DNA of 64,000 nucleotides, taken from contig NZ_JBBMXV010000003.1 in NCBI RefSeq assembly GCF_037996645.1, positions 434,001 through 498,000 on the forward strand. The letters run 5' to 3'. A program made the translations under genes and the position numbers. Under the pieces are notes generated by a model, which was not told the origin of the DNA, ran no database searches, and saw nothing but the letters and a program-made list of their open reading frames with translations. The stretch's first letter is position 1; every line of letters starts with the position of its first letter. Below are positions 32,181 to 41,068 of this stretch, one piece after another. Origin of the DNA: Halalkalicoccus tibetensis. Its GTDB lineage: Archaea; Halobacteriota; Halobacteria; Halobacteriales; Halalkalicoccaceae.

Positions 32181-33587
32181 CTATCGGGCGTCACTCGTCG
32201 TCGAACCTGCCCGGTCGGGGTCCGTGTTCCCGGTGTCCCGACCCAGGCTGACGATGAGGTAGCCGGCCGCGAGCGCCCCGAGGACCGCCCCGAAGTCGTA
32301 CTGGTAGATCGTATACCCCTCGAAGAACTGGTGGATGACGAACGCACCCGCGAGCGCCAGCGCGCCGGGGCTGACCGTCCGCCGGCGGATCGCCCCGTGG
32401 ATCGTCGGGGCGACGACGACCAGCAGGTAGCCGACGATCCCGACGAGCCCGGTCCGCAACAGCACCGAGAGATAGGAGTTGTGGACGGTCGAGCCGGGAT
32501 TCTCCAGATACGGCGCGATCAGATCGCCCGTCCCGACGAGCCCCTCGCCGAGGGCCGTCGGCGACGCGAGGTACGCCTCGAGGCCGGCGCTCCACAGTGC
32601 GCCCCGCTGGCCGTCGGTGCCCGGGAGCAGGACGAACACCGCTGTCAGCGCCGCCAGCGCGCCGCCGTACCCGAGCGCGACGCCGGCCGGAACGGCCCGT
32701 CGTCCGGCGAGGGCGTAGACGCCGTAGATCGCGATCCCCGTCGCCGCCGCGAGCATGCTCCCCCGGCTGTTGGTCAAATAAAGCGCTACCCCCAGAAGCA
32801 CAACCAGAGGGACGAACACGACTCCCCAGTCGGACCGGCGCTCGACGGCCACCCGGTGGAACTCGACGACGGCCGCGACCAGCCCGGGGAACACCGCGAG
32901 CCCGAGCGTGTTGGGGTTCCCGAACACCGACTGGATGATCGGCACCTCCCGATCGACGAACGGCAGCGACCGTTCGCCCCAGAGCGCGACCTCGAACCCG
33001 CCGACCGTGTACTCGCCGAGGAACGCGGCGCTCAGGCCGACGACCGCGAAGACCGTGGCGATGGCGACGAGCGACCGGTGGAAGACCGGCTCGGCGGCGT
33101 AGCGCGGGATCACGAACAGACAGAGGCCGAGGGTAACGGCGGCGAAGACGGGAAAGAGCGCGAGCCCCGACGTCGGCGCGACGTCGAGGACGTGTTGGAG
33201 GAACACGCCGGCGAGGAGGACGTAGCCGAGGAGGTAGGGAACGATCGACCGCAGGGCTCCCCGTTCGCCGGCGTGGGCGAGCGCGAGCCCGATCATCGCC
33301 AGGTAGACCACGGCCAGTCCTTCGAACCCGAGCCCCTCGACCCGGGCGTGCCAGACGACTGCGGCACCGGCGAGGACCGCCAGCGCGATCTGGAGCCCGG
33401 CGACCGCCACGGCGCGCCGGTCGTCGGCGCGTACGCCGTTCGTGATCGACGCGACGACCGCGATCAGGAGGCCGAACGACACCAGATGGAGCGCGACCAA
33501 CAGCCCCGAGTCGACCCCTACCCCCACTTCCCGCAGTACGACCACGAGCAAGAAGACGACGAACAGCCCCCCTATCGATCGGTCCAT
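32181..33587 (-). CDS. O-antigen ligase/polymerase-type membrane protein (Wzy/WaaL-like), copy 3
   Basis: 468 residues with about 12 membrane helices. Landmarks match copies 1 and 2 in order but with more divergence: SVFGNPNTLGLAVFPG, LTNSRGSMLAAATG, RGALWSAGLEAYLASP, HNSYLSVLLRTG and HQFFEGYTIYQYD. It lacks the exact nucleotide tracts shared by copies 1 and 2, so it is an older paralogue. The external loop between the last helices is shorter. A joining or polymerising enzyme for lipid-linked sugars is the family expectation. Confidence 0.8.
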   Translation of the reverse strand: MDRSIGGLFVVFLLVVVLREVGVGVDSGLLVALHLVSFGLLIAVVASITNGVRADDRRAVAVAGLQIALAVLAGAAVVWHARVEGLGFEGLAVVYLAMIGLALAHAGERGALRSIVPYLLGYVLLAGVFLQHVLDVAPTSGLALFPVFAAVTLGLCLFVIPRYAAEPVFHRSLVAIATVFAVVGLSAAFLGEYTVGGFEVALWGERSLPFVDREVPIIQSVFGNPNTLGLAVFPGLVAAVVEFHRVAVERRSDWGVVFVPLVVLLGVALYLTNSRGSMLAAATGIAIYGVYALAGRRAVPAGVALGYGGALAALTAVFVLLPGTDGQRGALWSAGLEAYLASPTALGEGLVGTGDLIAPYLENPGSTVHNSYLSVLLRTGLVGIVGYLLVVVAPTIHGAIRRRTVSPGALALAGAFVIHQFFEGYTIYQYDFGAVLGALAAGYLIVSLGRDTGNTDPDRAGSTTSDAR

Positions 33588-33692
33588 TGGTTACTTGCTT
33601 GAGACGTGTTGTCCGACACTACTGACGGTTTCGATGGGCGATCCGTGACTCGTCGGACCACCGCCGGCCGCGGCCCGCCGGGAGCGGACGGT

Positions 33693-34925
33693 TCATCGAG
33701 CGGATGTAGGATTCGGGGTGGCCGCCTCCGGGTCGAACCGATCGCAGACGGCTTCACAGCGACGGGCGGTCGCCGGCTGGAGGAACCGCTCGCGGACGGC
33801 CGCTCGCTCGTCTGCGAACTCGTCGTCGTCGAGCACGCCGTCGAGCACGTCCAGCAGCCCCTCGAAGTCGGTCGCGACCGGGCCGGGGGTGACCTCGTCG
33901 TACTCGAGGTAGAACCCCCTCGTCGAGCGGTACGCCTCGAGGTCGAACGGGTAGAAGGCGACCGGCCTATCGAGCAGGAGGTAATCGAAGTACAGCGACG
34001 AGTAATCGGTGAGCAACACGTCGGCGTGTTCGAGCAGCGGGTAGACGTCGAGCCCCCCTGGGACCTCGACGATCCGGGAAAACCCTCCGCCGAGATCGAT
34101 CGGCTCGGCCGGATGGGGCTTCAACAGGAGGTGGGCCTCGTGCTCGGCCAGCCACTCGTCGAGCTCGGCCAATCGGAGGTGGTCGGCCGCCCGGCGGCCG
34201 GTCTCGGGGTGTTTCGTCGGGGCGTAGAGGATCGTCGTCTCCTCCTCGCGGAGCTCGCGGAACTCCCCGTACTCGTCGTCCGAATCCGCCTCCGATCCGA
34301 CCTCGGCCGGCAGCGCCCCGGTCAGGGCGTCGTTTCGCGGGTAGCCGAGCGAGAGGATCCGCTCGGGGGGCATGTGAAAGGCCGAGGAAAAGGGCTCGAC
34401 CATCGCCTCGCTCGGGACGATCAGCCAGTCGTACCGGTCGAACAGTTTCTCCTTGAGCAACCCCTTGAGCTTCTCGTCGAGGCGCCGTCGCTTGTAGCCG
34501 TCCCAGCCGATCCGCTTGAGGGCGACCCCGTGCCAGAGGACGACCGTCCTCGCGCCCCCCGAACACCAGCGGTTCACGTCGGGCATCCCGTGGCTCACGA
34601 ACGCCGTGCCCGCCCGGAGGCTGATCCATCTGCCGCGAAACGACTCCGTACGGTGTGCCTCGTAGCCCGCCTCCCCCAGCTCCGCGACGACCACCTCGGA
34701 GCGTGAGAGCCACACCGCCCGGACGTGCTCGCGTTCGGCGGCCGTGTACTGGAAGAGGTACTTCGAGTTGTCCGAGAACGCCTCGCCGCCGTTCGAGCCG
34801 AAGACCCAGAGGGACTCATCGCGCGGCGTCAGAAACGAGAGGGCGAACAGACAGAGCCGGGCGAGCGCCCCGAGGGCGGCCCGGACGAGGGACTGCACCC
34901 GCTTCTGCCCGGCGCTCAGTCCCAT
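33693..34925 (-). CDS. CDP-glycerol glycerophosphotransferase-family enzyme
   Basis: 410 residues from the ATG giving MGLSAGQKRVQSLVRAALG. The TagB/TagF-type pattern is present: WVFGSNGGEAFSDNSKYLF near the N-terminus, VLWHGVALKRIGWDGYKR, LGYPRNDALTG, APTKHPETGR, LLLKPHP and TDYSSLYFDYLLLDRPVAFY. This is the C-terminal transferase domain of enzymes that attach glycerol-phosphate or ribitol-phosphate units from a CDP donor. Bacterial teichoic acids use it; archaea are not known to make them. The start overlaps the end of the upstream cytidylyltransferase gene by 10 bp, so the two are translationally coupled. Confidence 0.82.
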   Translation of the reverse strand: MGLSAGQKRVQSLVRAALGALARLCLFALSFLTPRDESLWVFGSNGGEAFSDNSKYLFQYTAAEREHVRAVWLSRSEVVVAELGEAGYEAHRTESFRGRWISLRAGTAFVSHGMPDVNRWCSGGARTVVLWHGVALKRIGWDGYKRRRLDEKLKGLLKEKLFDRYDWLIVPSEAMVEPFSSAFHMPPERILSLGYPRNDALTGALPAEVGSEADSDDEYGEFRELREEETTILYAPTKHPETGRRAADHLRLAELDEWLAEHEAHLLLKPHPAEPIDLGGGFSRIVEVPGGLDVYPLLEHADVLLTDYSSLYFDYLLLDRPVAFYPFDLEAYRSTRGFYLEYDEVTPGPVATDFEGLLDVLDGVLDDDEFADERAAVRERFLQPATARRCEAVCDRFDPEAATPNPTSAR

Positions 34926-35650
34926 TCCTCGCGGGCGCCCTCCAGGTCGTCGGGGGTGTCGATCTCGGCCCAGGGCTCGTCGACCCGGACGTAGCCGATC
35001 TCCCGCTCCTCGAACAGCTCGTCGAACGCCGCCTCGTACCACTCGCCGACCTCGTCGCGCTCGATGAACTCCTCGATGTGCTCGAACAGCCGCTCGGCGT
35101 CGTCGGCCGTGAACTTCGAGACGCCGATGTACTCGCCGTCGCCGTCGTCGAGGTAGACGCCGGTGTCGCCCCCGTCGAGGGCCTTGCCGATCGTCTCGAT
35201 GTGCTCGGAGCCGAAGGCCACCTGCATCTCCTCGTCGTCGAGCCTTTCGTCGGTCTCGACGAGCAGCCGGCTCCCGTCTGCGTCCTGCAGCTCGCCGAGG
35301 CTCGTGGCCGAGAAGAGGGTATCCGAGTTGACGAGCGTGAAGCCGTCGGTGGCGTACTCGCGTGCCAGCCACAGCGAGTAGATGTTGTTCGTCGTGTCGT
35401 AGTCCTCGTTGTGGACGTACTCGATCTCCAGGCCCTCCCGGGACGCACAGTGGTCCTCGATCTGTTCGTGCTCGAACCCGGTAACGACGGCGACCTGCTC
35501 GTAGCCGTTGGCTTCGAGGGCGTCGAGGATGTGATCGAGAACGGGCTGGCTGCCGACCTCCAGCAGCGTCTTCGGCGTGTCGTCGGTGAGCGGCTCCAGT
35601 CGCTTCCCCTGACCGGCGGCGAGGACGATCGCTCGTCGTTCTGCGTTCAT
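34916..35650 (-). CDS. Sugar/alcohol-phosphate nucleotidyltransferase (cytidylyltransferase-like)
   Basis: 244 residues. The nucleotide-binding motif AIVLAAGQGKRLEPLTDDTPKTL is at the N-terminus (split in the family as LAAGxGxRLxPLTxxxPK), followed by VLDHILDALEANG and the metal-binding VNSDTLF. The short size and the YDTTNNIYSLWLA segment resemble choline-phosphate/glutamine-phosphate cytidylyltransferases (LicC group). It would make a CDP-activated alcohol for the transferase encoded next, whose start it overlaps. A TATA box lies about 28 nt before its ATG. Confidence 0.85.
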   Translation of the reverse strand: MNAERRAIVLAAGQGKRLEPLTDDTPKTLLEVGSQPVLDHILDALEANGYEQVAVVTGFEHEQIEDHCASREGLEIEYVHNEDYDTTNNIYSLWLAREYATDGFTLVNSDTLFSATSLGELQDADGSRLLVETDERLDDEEMQVAFGSEHIETIGKALDGGDTGVYLDDGDGEYIGVSKFTADDAERLFEHIEEFIERDEVGEWYEAAFDELFEEREIGYVRVDEPWAEIDTPDDLEGAREEWD

Positions 35651-35674
35651 TGTCTGTATCTATCGAGCGCTACG

Positions 35675-35686
35675 GATACATATATC
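35675..35686 (-). promoter_or_regulatory. TATA element of the cytidylyltransferase-transferase pair
   Basis: On the minus strand GATATATGTATC lies about 28 nt before the ATG at 35650, the usual spacing of a leaderless haloarchaeal promoter. It would drive both coupled genes. Confidence 0.55.
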
Positions 35687-35768
35687 GCAGTATCTCGCTG
35701 GCCGTTGCGACTGGCTGACAGCCGCCGTGCCAGGGCCCGACACTCCCCTTCGGACCGGGCTGCACGCG

Positions 35769-36707
35769 CTACGAGAGTCGATCGACCAGCGCGCGCTTCC
35801 GACGCCGCAGGGTGGGGTAGACCCGCTTGCCGCCCAGCGCCCCGAGCAGGTACGGGTAGACCTTCGGCCTGAGCGGGTAGCGCGCCACCGATCGGAGGAG
35901 GTAGCGCCGGGCGTCGGCGTACTCGCCGTTCGCGAGCGCGGCGTAGCCGAGCTGCTGGTCGAGCGCGGCCAGCGCCTTTCGCCTCACGAGCCGTCCCTTC
36001 GGGGCCGCGATCCGCTCGATCGTCCCCCGGAGGTGTGGATAGGCCGTCTCGCGCTTCTCGACGAACGACCGGCTGATCTGGCCCGTCGACGCGTTGTGGC
36101 GGATCACGAGCGGCTCCGGAATCGCGACGAACTCGTGGTCCTCGGAGAGCCGGAGGTAGTACTCCCAGTCCTGCCAGCAGGGGAGACGTTCGTCCGGGAA
36201 CCCGATCCGCCGGATGGCGTCGGCGCTCACCATCACACAGGAGAACGTCCCGACGAAGTTGCCGTACAGCAGCCGTTCGGAGACGTCCCCTTCGACCCGA
36301 CGGGTCCGCAGGCTGAGGGTCCGCCTCTCGCTATCGACGTTCCGAACCCCGGTGTAGGCGACCGCGGCGGCCGAGGAACGCAGGGCTTGAACCTGCCGTT
36401 CGACCTTCTCCGGTGCCCACTCGTCGTCGTCGTCGAGAAAGGCGACGTACTCGCCGGTCGCGGCCTCGATCCCGGTGACGCGCGCGGCGTTCCCGCCGCG
36501 GTTTTCCTCGTGGCGGATGCACTCGAAGCGTTCGACGCCGTCGCGGCGTCCGAGGCGGTCGGCGGCCGGCGTCTGGGAGCAGTCGTCCACGACGATCAGC
36601 TCGATCGGCTCGTACGTCTGACGGCGAACGCTGTCGACCGCGCGGACCACCTCCGTGCGGTCGTACGTCGGGATTACGACGCTCACAAGCGGGTTCGAGC
36701 CGCTCAT
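35769..36707 (-). CDS. Glycosyltransferase family 2
   Basis: 312 residues of GT-A fold. The N-terminal nucleotide-sugar motif VSVVIPTYDRTEVVRAVDSV is followed by IELIVVDDCS and FLDDDDEWAPEK (the DxD metal site), with CWQDWEYYLRLSE near residue 200 acting as the usual catalytic Glu/Asp region. The last 80 residues are helical and basic and probably contact the membrane. It transfers a sugar to a lipid-linked acceptor. It is separated from the next GT2 gene by about 100 bp on the same strand. Confidence 0.88.
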   Translation of the reverse strand: MSGSNPLVSVVIPTYDRTEVVRAVDSVRRQTYEPIELIVVDDCSQTPAADRLGRRDGVERFECIRHEENRGGNAARVTGIEAATGEYVAFLDDDDEWAPEKVERQVQALRSSAAAVAYTGVRNVDSERRTLSLRTRRVEGDVSERLLYGNFVGTFSCVMVSADAIRRIGFPDERLPCWQDWEYYLRLSEDHEFVAIPEPLVIRHNASTGQISRSFVEKRETAYPHLRGTIERIAAPKGRLVRRKALAALDQQLGYAALANGEYADARRYLLRSVARYPLRPKVYPYLLGALGGKRVYPTLRRRKRALVDRLS

Positions 36708-36805
36708 CGCCCTCCTCCGTTCGTGCTCGAAGCGACCTCGCTATCGGTTCCCCGTCGTTCCATCGTCTCACCATTCCCGTACCGGCGGCTTGACTGTTCG
36801 GCCCG

Positions 36806-37726
36806 CTACCGTCGCCGGTCGATTCGCTCGGCGATCGCCCCGGCGGTCCGCGCGAGCTTGCTCAGGTAGTCGACGCCGTAGAGCGCCATGGCCCGTCGAG
36901 GGGTCGGATCCGTCGCCTCGGCGAGCCGGCGGTAGAATTGGCCCGGCCGGGGCGGGAGGAGCCGTCGGATCGTGAACGGCGAGTCGTCATCGGAGAGTTC
37001 GGGATGGAATCTCCGGTGCTGGGCCGCCCCGCGGCCGATCCGGACCTGCTTTTTCAGCCAGGCGCGCAGGTCCGCCCGCGTCGGGTGGTACGCCGTGATT
37101 CCTGGCTCGAAGCGCTGGTCGAAGCCCGCCTCGCGGACGCGTTTCCCGAACTCGCCGTCGCCCTGCGAGACGTACCGCTCGTCGAACGGCCCGACCGCCT
37201 CGAGGAGCTCCCGCGTGACGACGAGCGACGCGGTGACGGTGAATCCCTTCTCACGCATGTAGCGCTCGACCGGGAATCCCCCGAGGAGACGGTCGTAAAC
37301 CGCCCCGAGCGTCTCCCGTCCCTTGATATACGACTCGATCGGATAGCCCATGTAGTCCCAGCCGTGTTCGTCGTAGGAGGCGACGATCGACTCGGCCCAG
37401 TCGTCCTCGACGGTCATGTCCGCGTCGACGAAGGAGACGAGCTCGCCGCGGGCCTGCCGGATCCCCTCGTTGCGGGCGGCATAGGACCCCTGGACGTCGT
37501 CCTCGACGAGCAGGTGGACGTTCCCGTAGAAGGAGGCGAAGGCCCGGATCACCTCGCGGGTCCCGTCCGTCGAACCGTTGTCGACGGCAAGGACCTCGTA
37601 CTCCCCTGTGGGATACGTCTGCTCGGCGACCGATTCGAGGGTCTCCCTGATCCCCCGGGGGTCGTTGTACACCGGGATCACGACCGACAGCCTCGGCTCG
37701 GCCCCCGACTCTTCTGCGTGATTCAC
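36806..37726 (-). CDS. Glycosyltransferase family 2
   Basis: 306 residues. Family motifs: LSVVIPVYNDPRGIRETL, YEVLAVDNGSTDGT, and SFVDADMTVEDDW with the DAD metal-binding triad; YVSQGDGEFGKRVREAGF supplies the catalytic acidic residue. The C-terminal 100 residues include a basic helix (RAWLKKQVRIGRGAAQH) of the type that sits at the membrane. It is divergent from the glycosyltransferase gene at 37840. Donor and acceptor are unknown. Confidence 0.88.
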   Translation of the reverse strand: MNHAEESGAEPRLSVVIPVYNDPRGIRETLESVAEQTYPTGEYEVLAVDNGSTDGTREVIRAFASFYGNVHLLVEDDVQGSYAARNEGIRQARGELVSFVDADMTVEDDWAESIVASYDEHGWDYMGYPIESYIKGRETLGAVYDRLLGGFPVERYMREKGFTVTASLVVTRELLEAVGPFDERYVSQGDGEFGKRVREAGFDQRFEPGITAYHPTRADLRAWLKKQVRIGRGAAQHRRFHPELSDDDSPFTIRRLLPPRPGQFYRRLAEATDPTPRRAMALYGVDYLSKLARTAGAIAERIDRRR

Positions 37727-37839
37727 GTCTCCCCGGAACGGTGCCGATGTTCTAAAGCCGTCGATCGACCGTGTACGGACGCATGCGGGGACCTATCGCT
37801 CTTCCATACATTGATGGTCGCTCGTGCGAATCCTGGCAT

Positions 37840-38835
37840 ATGAGCAGCCTGTTGAACTCCATTAGGCGCGGCGACGCGGGCGACGAGCCCGAGTTCCCCT
37901 CGACCTCGATCGTCATCGAGTGGGAGAACGTCATCCACGCCAAGGAGAGCCGTTCGGAGGCGATGCTTCGGGGGCTGAACGCCCAACTGAACGAGCTCGA
38001 GGATCGCTTTCCCGAGACGCCCGAGATCATCTTCGTCTACAACCCCGACGACGTCGAGGAGAGCCAGATCAGACATTTCGCCTCGCTCGCGCTCGATGAC
38101 CGATACGACCCGCAGTTCGTCGCCTCGCCGGGCTCGCACTTCTACGAGCTGAAGAACGTCGGCGCCCAGCGGGCCACCGGCGACGTGCTCGTCTACGTCG
38201 ACAGCGACGTCATCCCCCAGGAGGGCTGGCTCGACGCGATCGTCTCGCCGTTCCTCGAGGAAGGCACCGACATGGTGCTCGGTCACCCGTTCGTCGAGAC
38301 CGACACCCGGTACAAGTCGGCCGTCGCGATGTTCTGGTTCTTCCCGGCCGAACACGAGGAGTACGAGGGCTACATGGCCTGTAACGTCGCGTTCGACCGC
38401 GAGTCGTTCCTCGAGCACGAGTTCCCCGAGGAGGACTCCTACCGGGGCCAGTGCGTCGAGCTGAAGGACCGTCTGGAAGACTCCGAGAAGGGGCTGCAGA
38501 ACGCACCGAACGCGAAGGTCTCCCATCCCGCGATGAACGGGTTCGACCACTTCCTCAACCGCGCGGTCTGTAGCGGCTACGACTCCGACTACTGGTACCG
38601 TTACGGCGAGGACCCGAGCCGGAAGGAGCGCGCGAAGGCGGCCGTCTCCAAGCTCGAACACCGTGCCCGCCAGGTGGGATACAACGTCCTCTCGCGGCGC
38701 GACTCGATCTCGGACGACCCGGCGACGATCGCCCTGGCGCTCCTGCTCGGGGCCTCCTACTACTCCCTCGAGTTCCTCGCCCGACTCGTCACCATCGTCA
38801 GGCCCGAGCTGATCGAGCGGAACTTCCAGATCTGA
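37840..38835 (+). CDS. Glycosyltransferase, GT2-like
   Basis: 331 residues from the ATG giving MSSLLNSIRRGDAGDEPEF. The fold is GT-A-like: STSIVIEWENVIHAKE as the opening strand, PEIIFVYNPDDVEE, and VLVYVDSDVIPQEGWLDAI with the DSD metal site near residue 125. Conserved NVGAQRATGD precedes it. The C-terminus contains hydrophobic segments (IALALLLGASYYSLEFLARL) that probably anchor it in the membrane. An earlier ATG (37771) would add 23 unconserved residues. It is the first of three plus-strand genes with the GT61 enzyme and a ParB-motif protein. Confidence 0.78.
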   Translation: MSSLLNSIRRGDAGDEPEFPSTSIVIEWENVIHAKESRSEAMLRGLNAQLNELEDRFPETPEIIFVYNPDDVEESQIRHFASLALDDRYDPQFVASPGSHFYELKNVGAQRATGDVLVYVDSDVIPQEGWLDAIVSPFLEEGTDMVLGHPFVETDTRYKSAVAMFWFFPAEHEEYEGYMACNVAFDRESFLEHEFPEEDSYRGQCVELKDRLEDSEKGLQNAPNAKVSHPAMNGFDHFLNRAVCSGYDSDYWYRYGEDPSRKERAKAAVSKLEHRARQVGYNVLSRRDSISDDPATIALALLLGASYYSLEFLARLVTIVRPELIERNFQI

Positions 38836-38914
38836 TGGCGCCGGAGCGTCGAGCGGCGTCGCCCGAGTACCAGCGACCCCCTCGGGCGTCCGGGGCGTCC
38901 CGAAGCCGGTCCCG

Positions 38915-40153
38915 ATGAGCTCGCCGACGGAGCTGCCCGGTCGGGTCGCGGAGATCTATCGGGAACACGGCCCGGAGGTGCTGGCCCGGAAGGCGCTCGG
39001 GTTCCCCAAGTCGGTCGTGTTGCATCGTGGCTTGGAGTTCGTCACCCGCGACGAGCTGAAGCGCCATGTCGCCGACCAGGGACTCCTCTGGCAGGAGATC
39101 ACCGAATCGCCGTGTACGATCCCTGCCGGCGACGTTCCCGAAGAGCTCGGACAGTTCGCCGGGGAGTACCGACCCGACCCCCGCTTCCTCTGCGAGCTAC
39201 CCGACTGTCGGCTGATCGGTCCCGGCGCGGTCGGCCTGCTCGACGGCCGGCGGATCCTCCTCGACACGGCGGGCTCGCACCGCGAGAACTTCTTCGCGGA
39301 CTACGAGGAGTTCCTGGGCTCGAAGACGCCCGAACTGCTGCTCAGGCGATTCACCGATCCCGACCCCGTCCCGACGATGGATCGCTCGCCAGTCCTCCCG
39401 TTGGTTCCGTTCTACAATAACTACTACTACCCCTGGTTCGTCGAATACCTCCCCAAGCTCCGGGCCCTGGAGCGCTACGAGGCCGAGACGGGCCGCGAGC
39501 CGGCGATCCTGATCGAGCGGGACGCCCCCTCGTTCGTCGGCGAGTCCCTGGAGCTACTCGGCTACGGGGACCGGGTCGTCGAGTCGGACGGATCCGAACG
39601 ACGGGTCGAGGAGCTGCTGGTCACGAACCACCGGCTGACCACGTCGTGGGCGGGGCCGAGATACGGCTTCGACCTCTCGATCGAGGACTCTCGATGGGTC
39701 CGTGAGTCGATCCGGTCGGCCGTCGGCGTGTCGTCTGCGGAGCCGACCGAGGGCAAGCGGCTGTACGTCTCCCGACAGGCGACCGATCGAGGGCGGCGCG
39801 TCGCGAACTACGACGAGCTGGAGCCGGTGCTCGACTCCTTCGGGTTCGAGCCGTACGTCTTCGAGGAGCTGCCCTTCCCCGAGCAGGTCCGGCTGGTCTC
39901 GGACGCCGAGGCGATCCTCGCTCCCCACGGCGCCGGCCTCGCGAACGCCCTCTTCGCCGACGACCCGACGGTCGTCGAGCTGTTCCCCGAGACCCACGTC
40001 CGGCCCTCCTACTACCTCCTCTCCCGGCTGCTCGGCTTCGAGTACGAACCCGTGGTCGTCGAGGCCAGCGAACACGACCCGCACGACGACCTGCTCGTCG
40101 ATCCTGAGGGACTCTCGTCCCGGTTGGATGCGATCCTCGACTCCCCCGAGTAG
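38915..40153 (+). CDS. Glycosyltransferase family 61 (DUF563)
   Basis: 412 residues. The C-terminal half carries the DUF563/GT61 pattern: KRLYVSRQATDRGRRVANYDEL, EQVRLVSDAEAILAPHG, then AGLANALFADDPTVVELFP, with PHGAGL being the hallmark. In the middle, VPFYNNYYYPWFVEYLPKL is the conserved N-N-Y-Y-H/P-W motif region. The family transfers xylose, GlcNAc or other sugars; the donor here is unknown. It follows the GT2-like gene by 79 bp on the same strand. Confidence 0.85.
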   Translation: MSSPTELPGRVAEIYREHGPEVLARKALGFPKSVVLHRGLEFVTRDELKRHVADQGLLWQEITESPCTIPAGDVPEELGQFAGEYRPDPRFLCELPDCRLIGPGAVGLLDGRRILLDTAGSHRENFFADYEEFLGSKTPELLLRRFTDPDPVPTMDRSPVLPLVPFYNNYYYPWFVEYLPKLRALERYEAETGREPAILIERDAPSFVGESLELLGYGDRVVESDGSERRVEELLVTNHRLTTSWAGPRYGFDLSIEDSRWVRESIRSAVGVSSAEPTEGKRLYVSRQATDRGRRVANYDELEPVLDSFGFEPYVFEELPFPEQVRLVSDAEAILAPHGAGLANALFADDPTVVELFPETHVRPSYYLLSRLLGFEYEPVVVEASEHDPHDDLLVDPEGLSSRLDAILDSPE

Positions 40154-40186
40154 ACCTCCCTGCCGGCGCTACGACCCCCACAATAG

Positions 40187-40197
40187 CTTATATGTAT
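40187..40197 (+). promoter_or_regulatory. TATA element of the ParB-motif gene at 40217
   Basis: CTTATATGTAT lies about 25 nt before the ATG at 40217, in a short A/T-rich patch between two GC-rich genes. It fits a leaderless promoter, so this gene can be expressed apart from the glycosyltransferase upstream. Confidence 0.55.
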
Positions 40198-40216
40198 GCC
40201 TCAGTAGGTCTCGGTA

Positions 40217-41065
40217 ATGACTGTCGTGGGAACCCTCCGAAAGGCGGTCGCGCGGTGGCGGGACGAGGGCCTCGTGACCCTGATCCGCGCCGCTCTATCA
40301 CGCTCCCGTGATCGGGTGAAGCGACGGCGGCTCCGGCGGAAATACCGGTACGTATCGGACGACGGGATGATCTCGGTGGATCCCGAACGCATAACCCACT
40401 TCCTGGTCGAGGGTCGCCATCCGGCGACACGGTACCGGGTGGAGAAGGGGCTGGTGACGAAGCACGAGCTGATAAAGGCGTACTTCCCGGTCGGGTTCTT
40501 CAGGGGGGCGGTCCTCCCGGGCGAGTGGGACCGACACGGGAAGGCCTATCACTTCGACAGGGTCTACAGGGGGATCAGGAACCACTACGTGGAGGGGGTG
40601 GAGTGGGAACGGACAGAGTACGGCCACCAGATGCTGCTGCTGGACGACCTTTATGACTACTCCTACTTCGATCGGCGGATCAGCCAGTGTGAGTCCCTGT
40701 ACCGATCGCTGAACCGGGATGGCTACGAACCCGCACCACGACCGGAACGAAACGTCGGGGTGAACGTCGGCCGGGACGGAACGCTGATCTTCAACAACAA
40801 GGACGGTCACAACCGGCTGGCGCTCGCCAGAGTCCTCGGAATCGATCGGATACCGGTGGTCGTCGTCGTTCGCCACGCCCGGTGGCAGGCGCTGCGCGAG
40901 GAGATCGCGGCGGCCGAGACGATCGACGAACTCGGCGACCGGGCCCGCCGCCATCTCGACCATCCCGACGTGAGATCGCTCCACGAGTTCAACCGGGCGG
41001 ATCGGTCGGCCGACTCGGCTCTCGACCGTCTCGAACGTTTCGTCGACCGATCGATTGCTCGGTAG
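40217..41065 (+). CDS. ParB/sulfiredoxin-motif protein, glycan-locus family, copy A
   Basis: 282 residues. The N-terminal 45 residues are basic (RSRDRVKRRRLRRKYR). The C-terminal part contains NVGVNVGRDGTLIFNNK, then DGHNR at 196-200 and LALARVLGIDRIPVVVVVRH, which resembles the nucleotide/phosphate-binding pattern of ParB and sulfiredoxin folds (also used by archaeal free-serine kinase SerK). It is a paralogue of the protein at 43446, with shared landmarks ISVDPERIT, GEWDR, HYVEGVEWE and HPDVRSL. I do not know its function; a kinase or ATP-using modifier of a glycan precursor is one possibility. It is convergent with the oxidoreductase gene, with 3 bp between ends. Confidence 0.65.
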   Translation: MTVVGTLRKAVARWRDEGLVTLIRAALSRSRDRVKRRRLRRKYRYVSDDGMISVDPERITHFLVEGRHPATRYRVEKGLVTKHELIKAYFPVGFFRGAVLPGEWDRHGKAYHFDRVYRGIRNHYVEGVEWERTEYGHQMLLLDDLYDYSYFDRRISQCESLYRSLNRDGYEPAPRPERNVGVNVGRDGTLIFNNKDGHNRLALARVLGIDRIPVVVVVRHARWQALREEIAAAETIDELGDRARRHLDHPDVRSLHEFNRADRSADSALDRLERFVDRSIAR

Positions 41066-41068
41066 CGG

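Noticed and set aside
34926-35372. An N-terminal extension of the CDP-glycerol-type transferase.
   Set aside because: It overlaps the cytidylyltransferase in another frame of the same strand and is arginine-rich; the coupled ATG at 34925 is the natural start.
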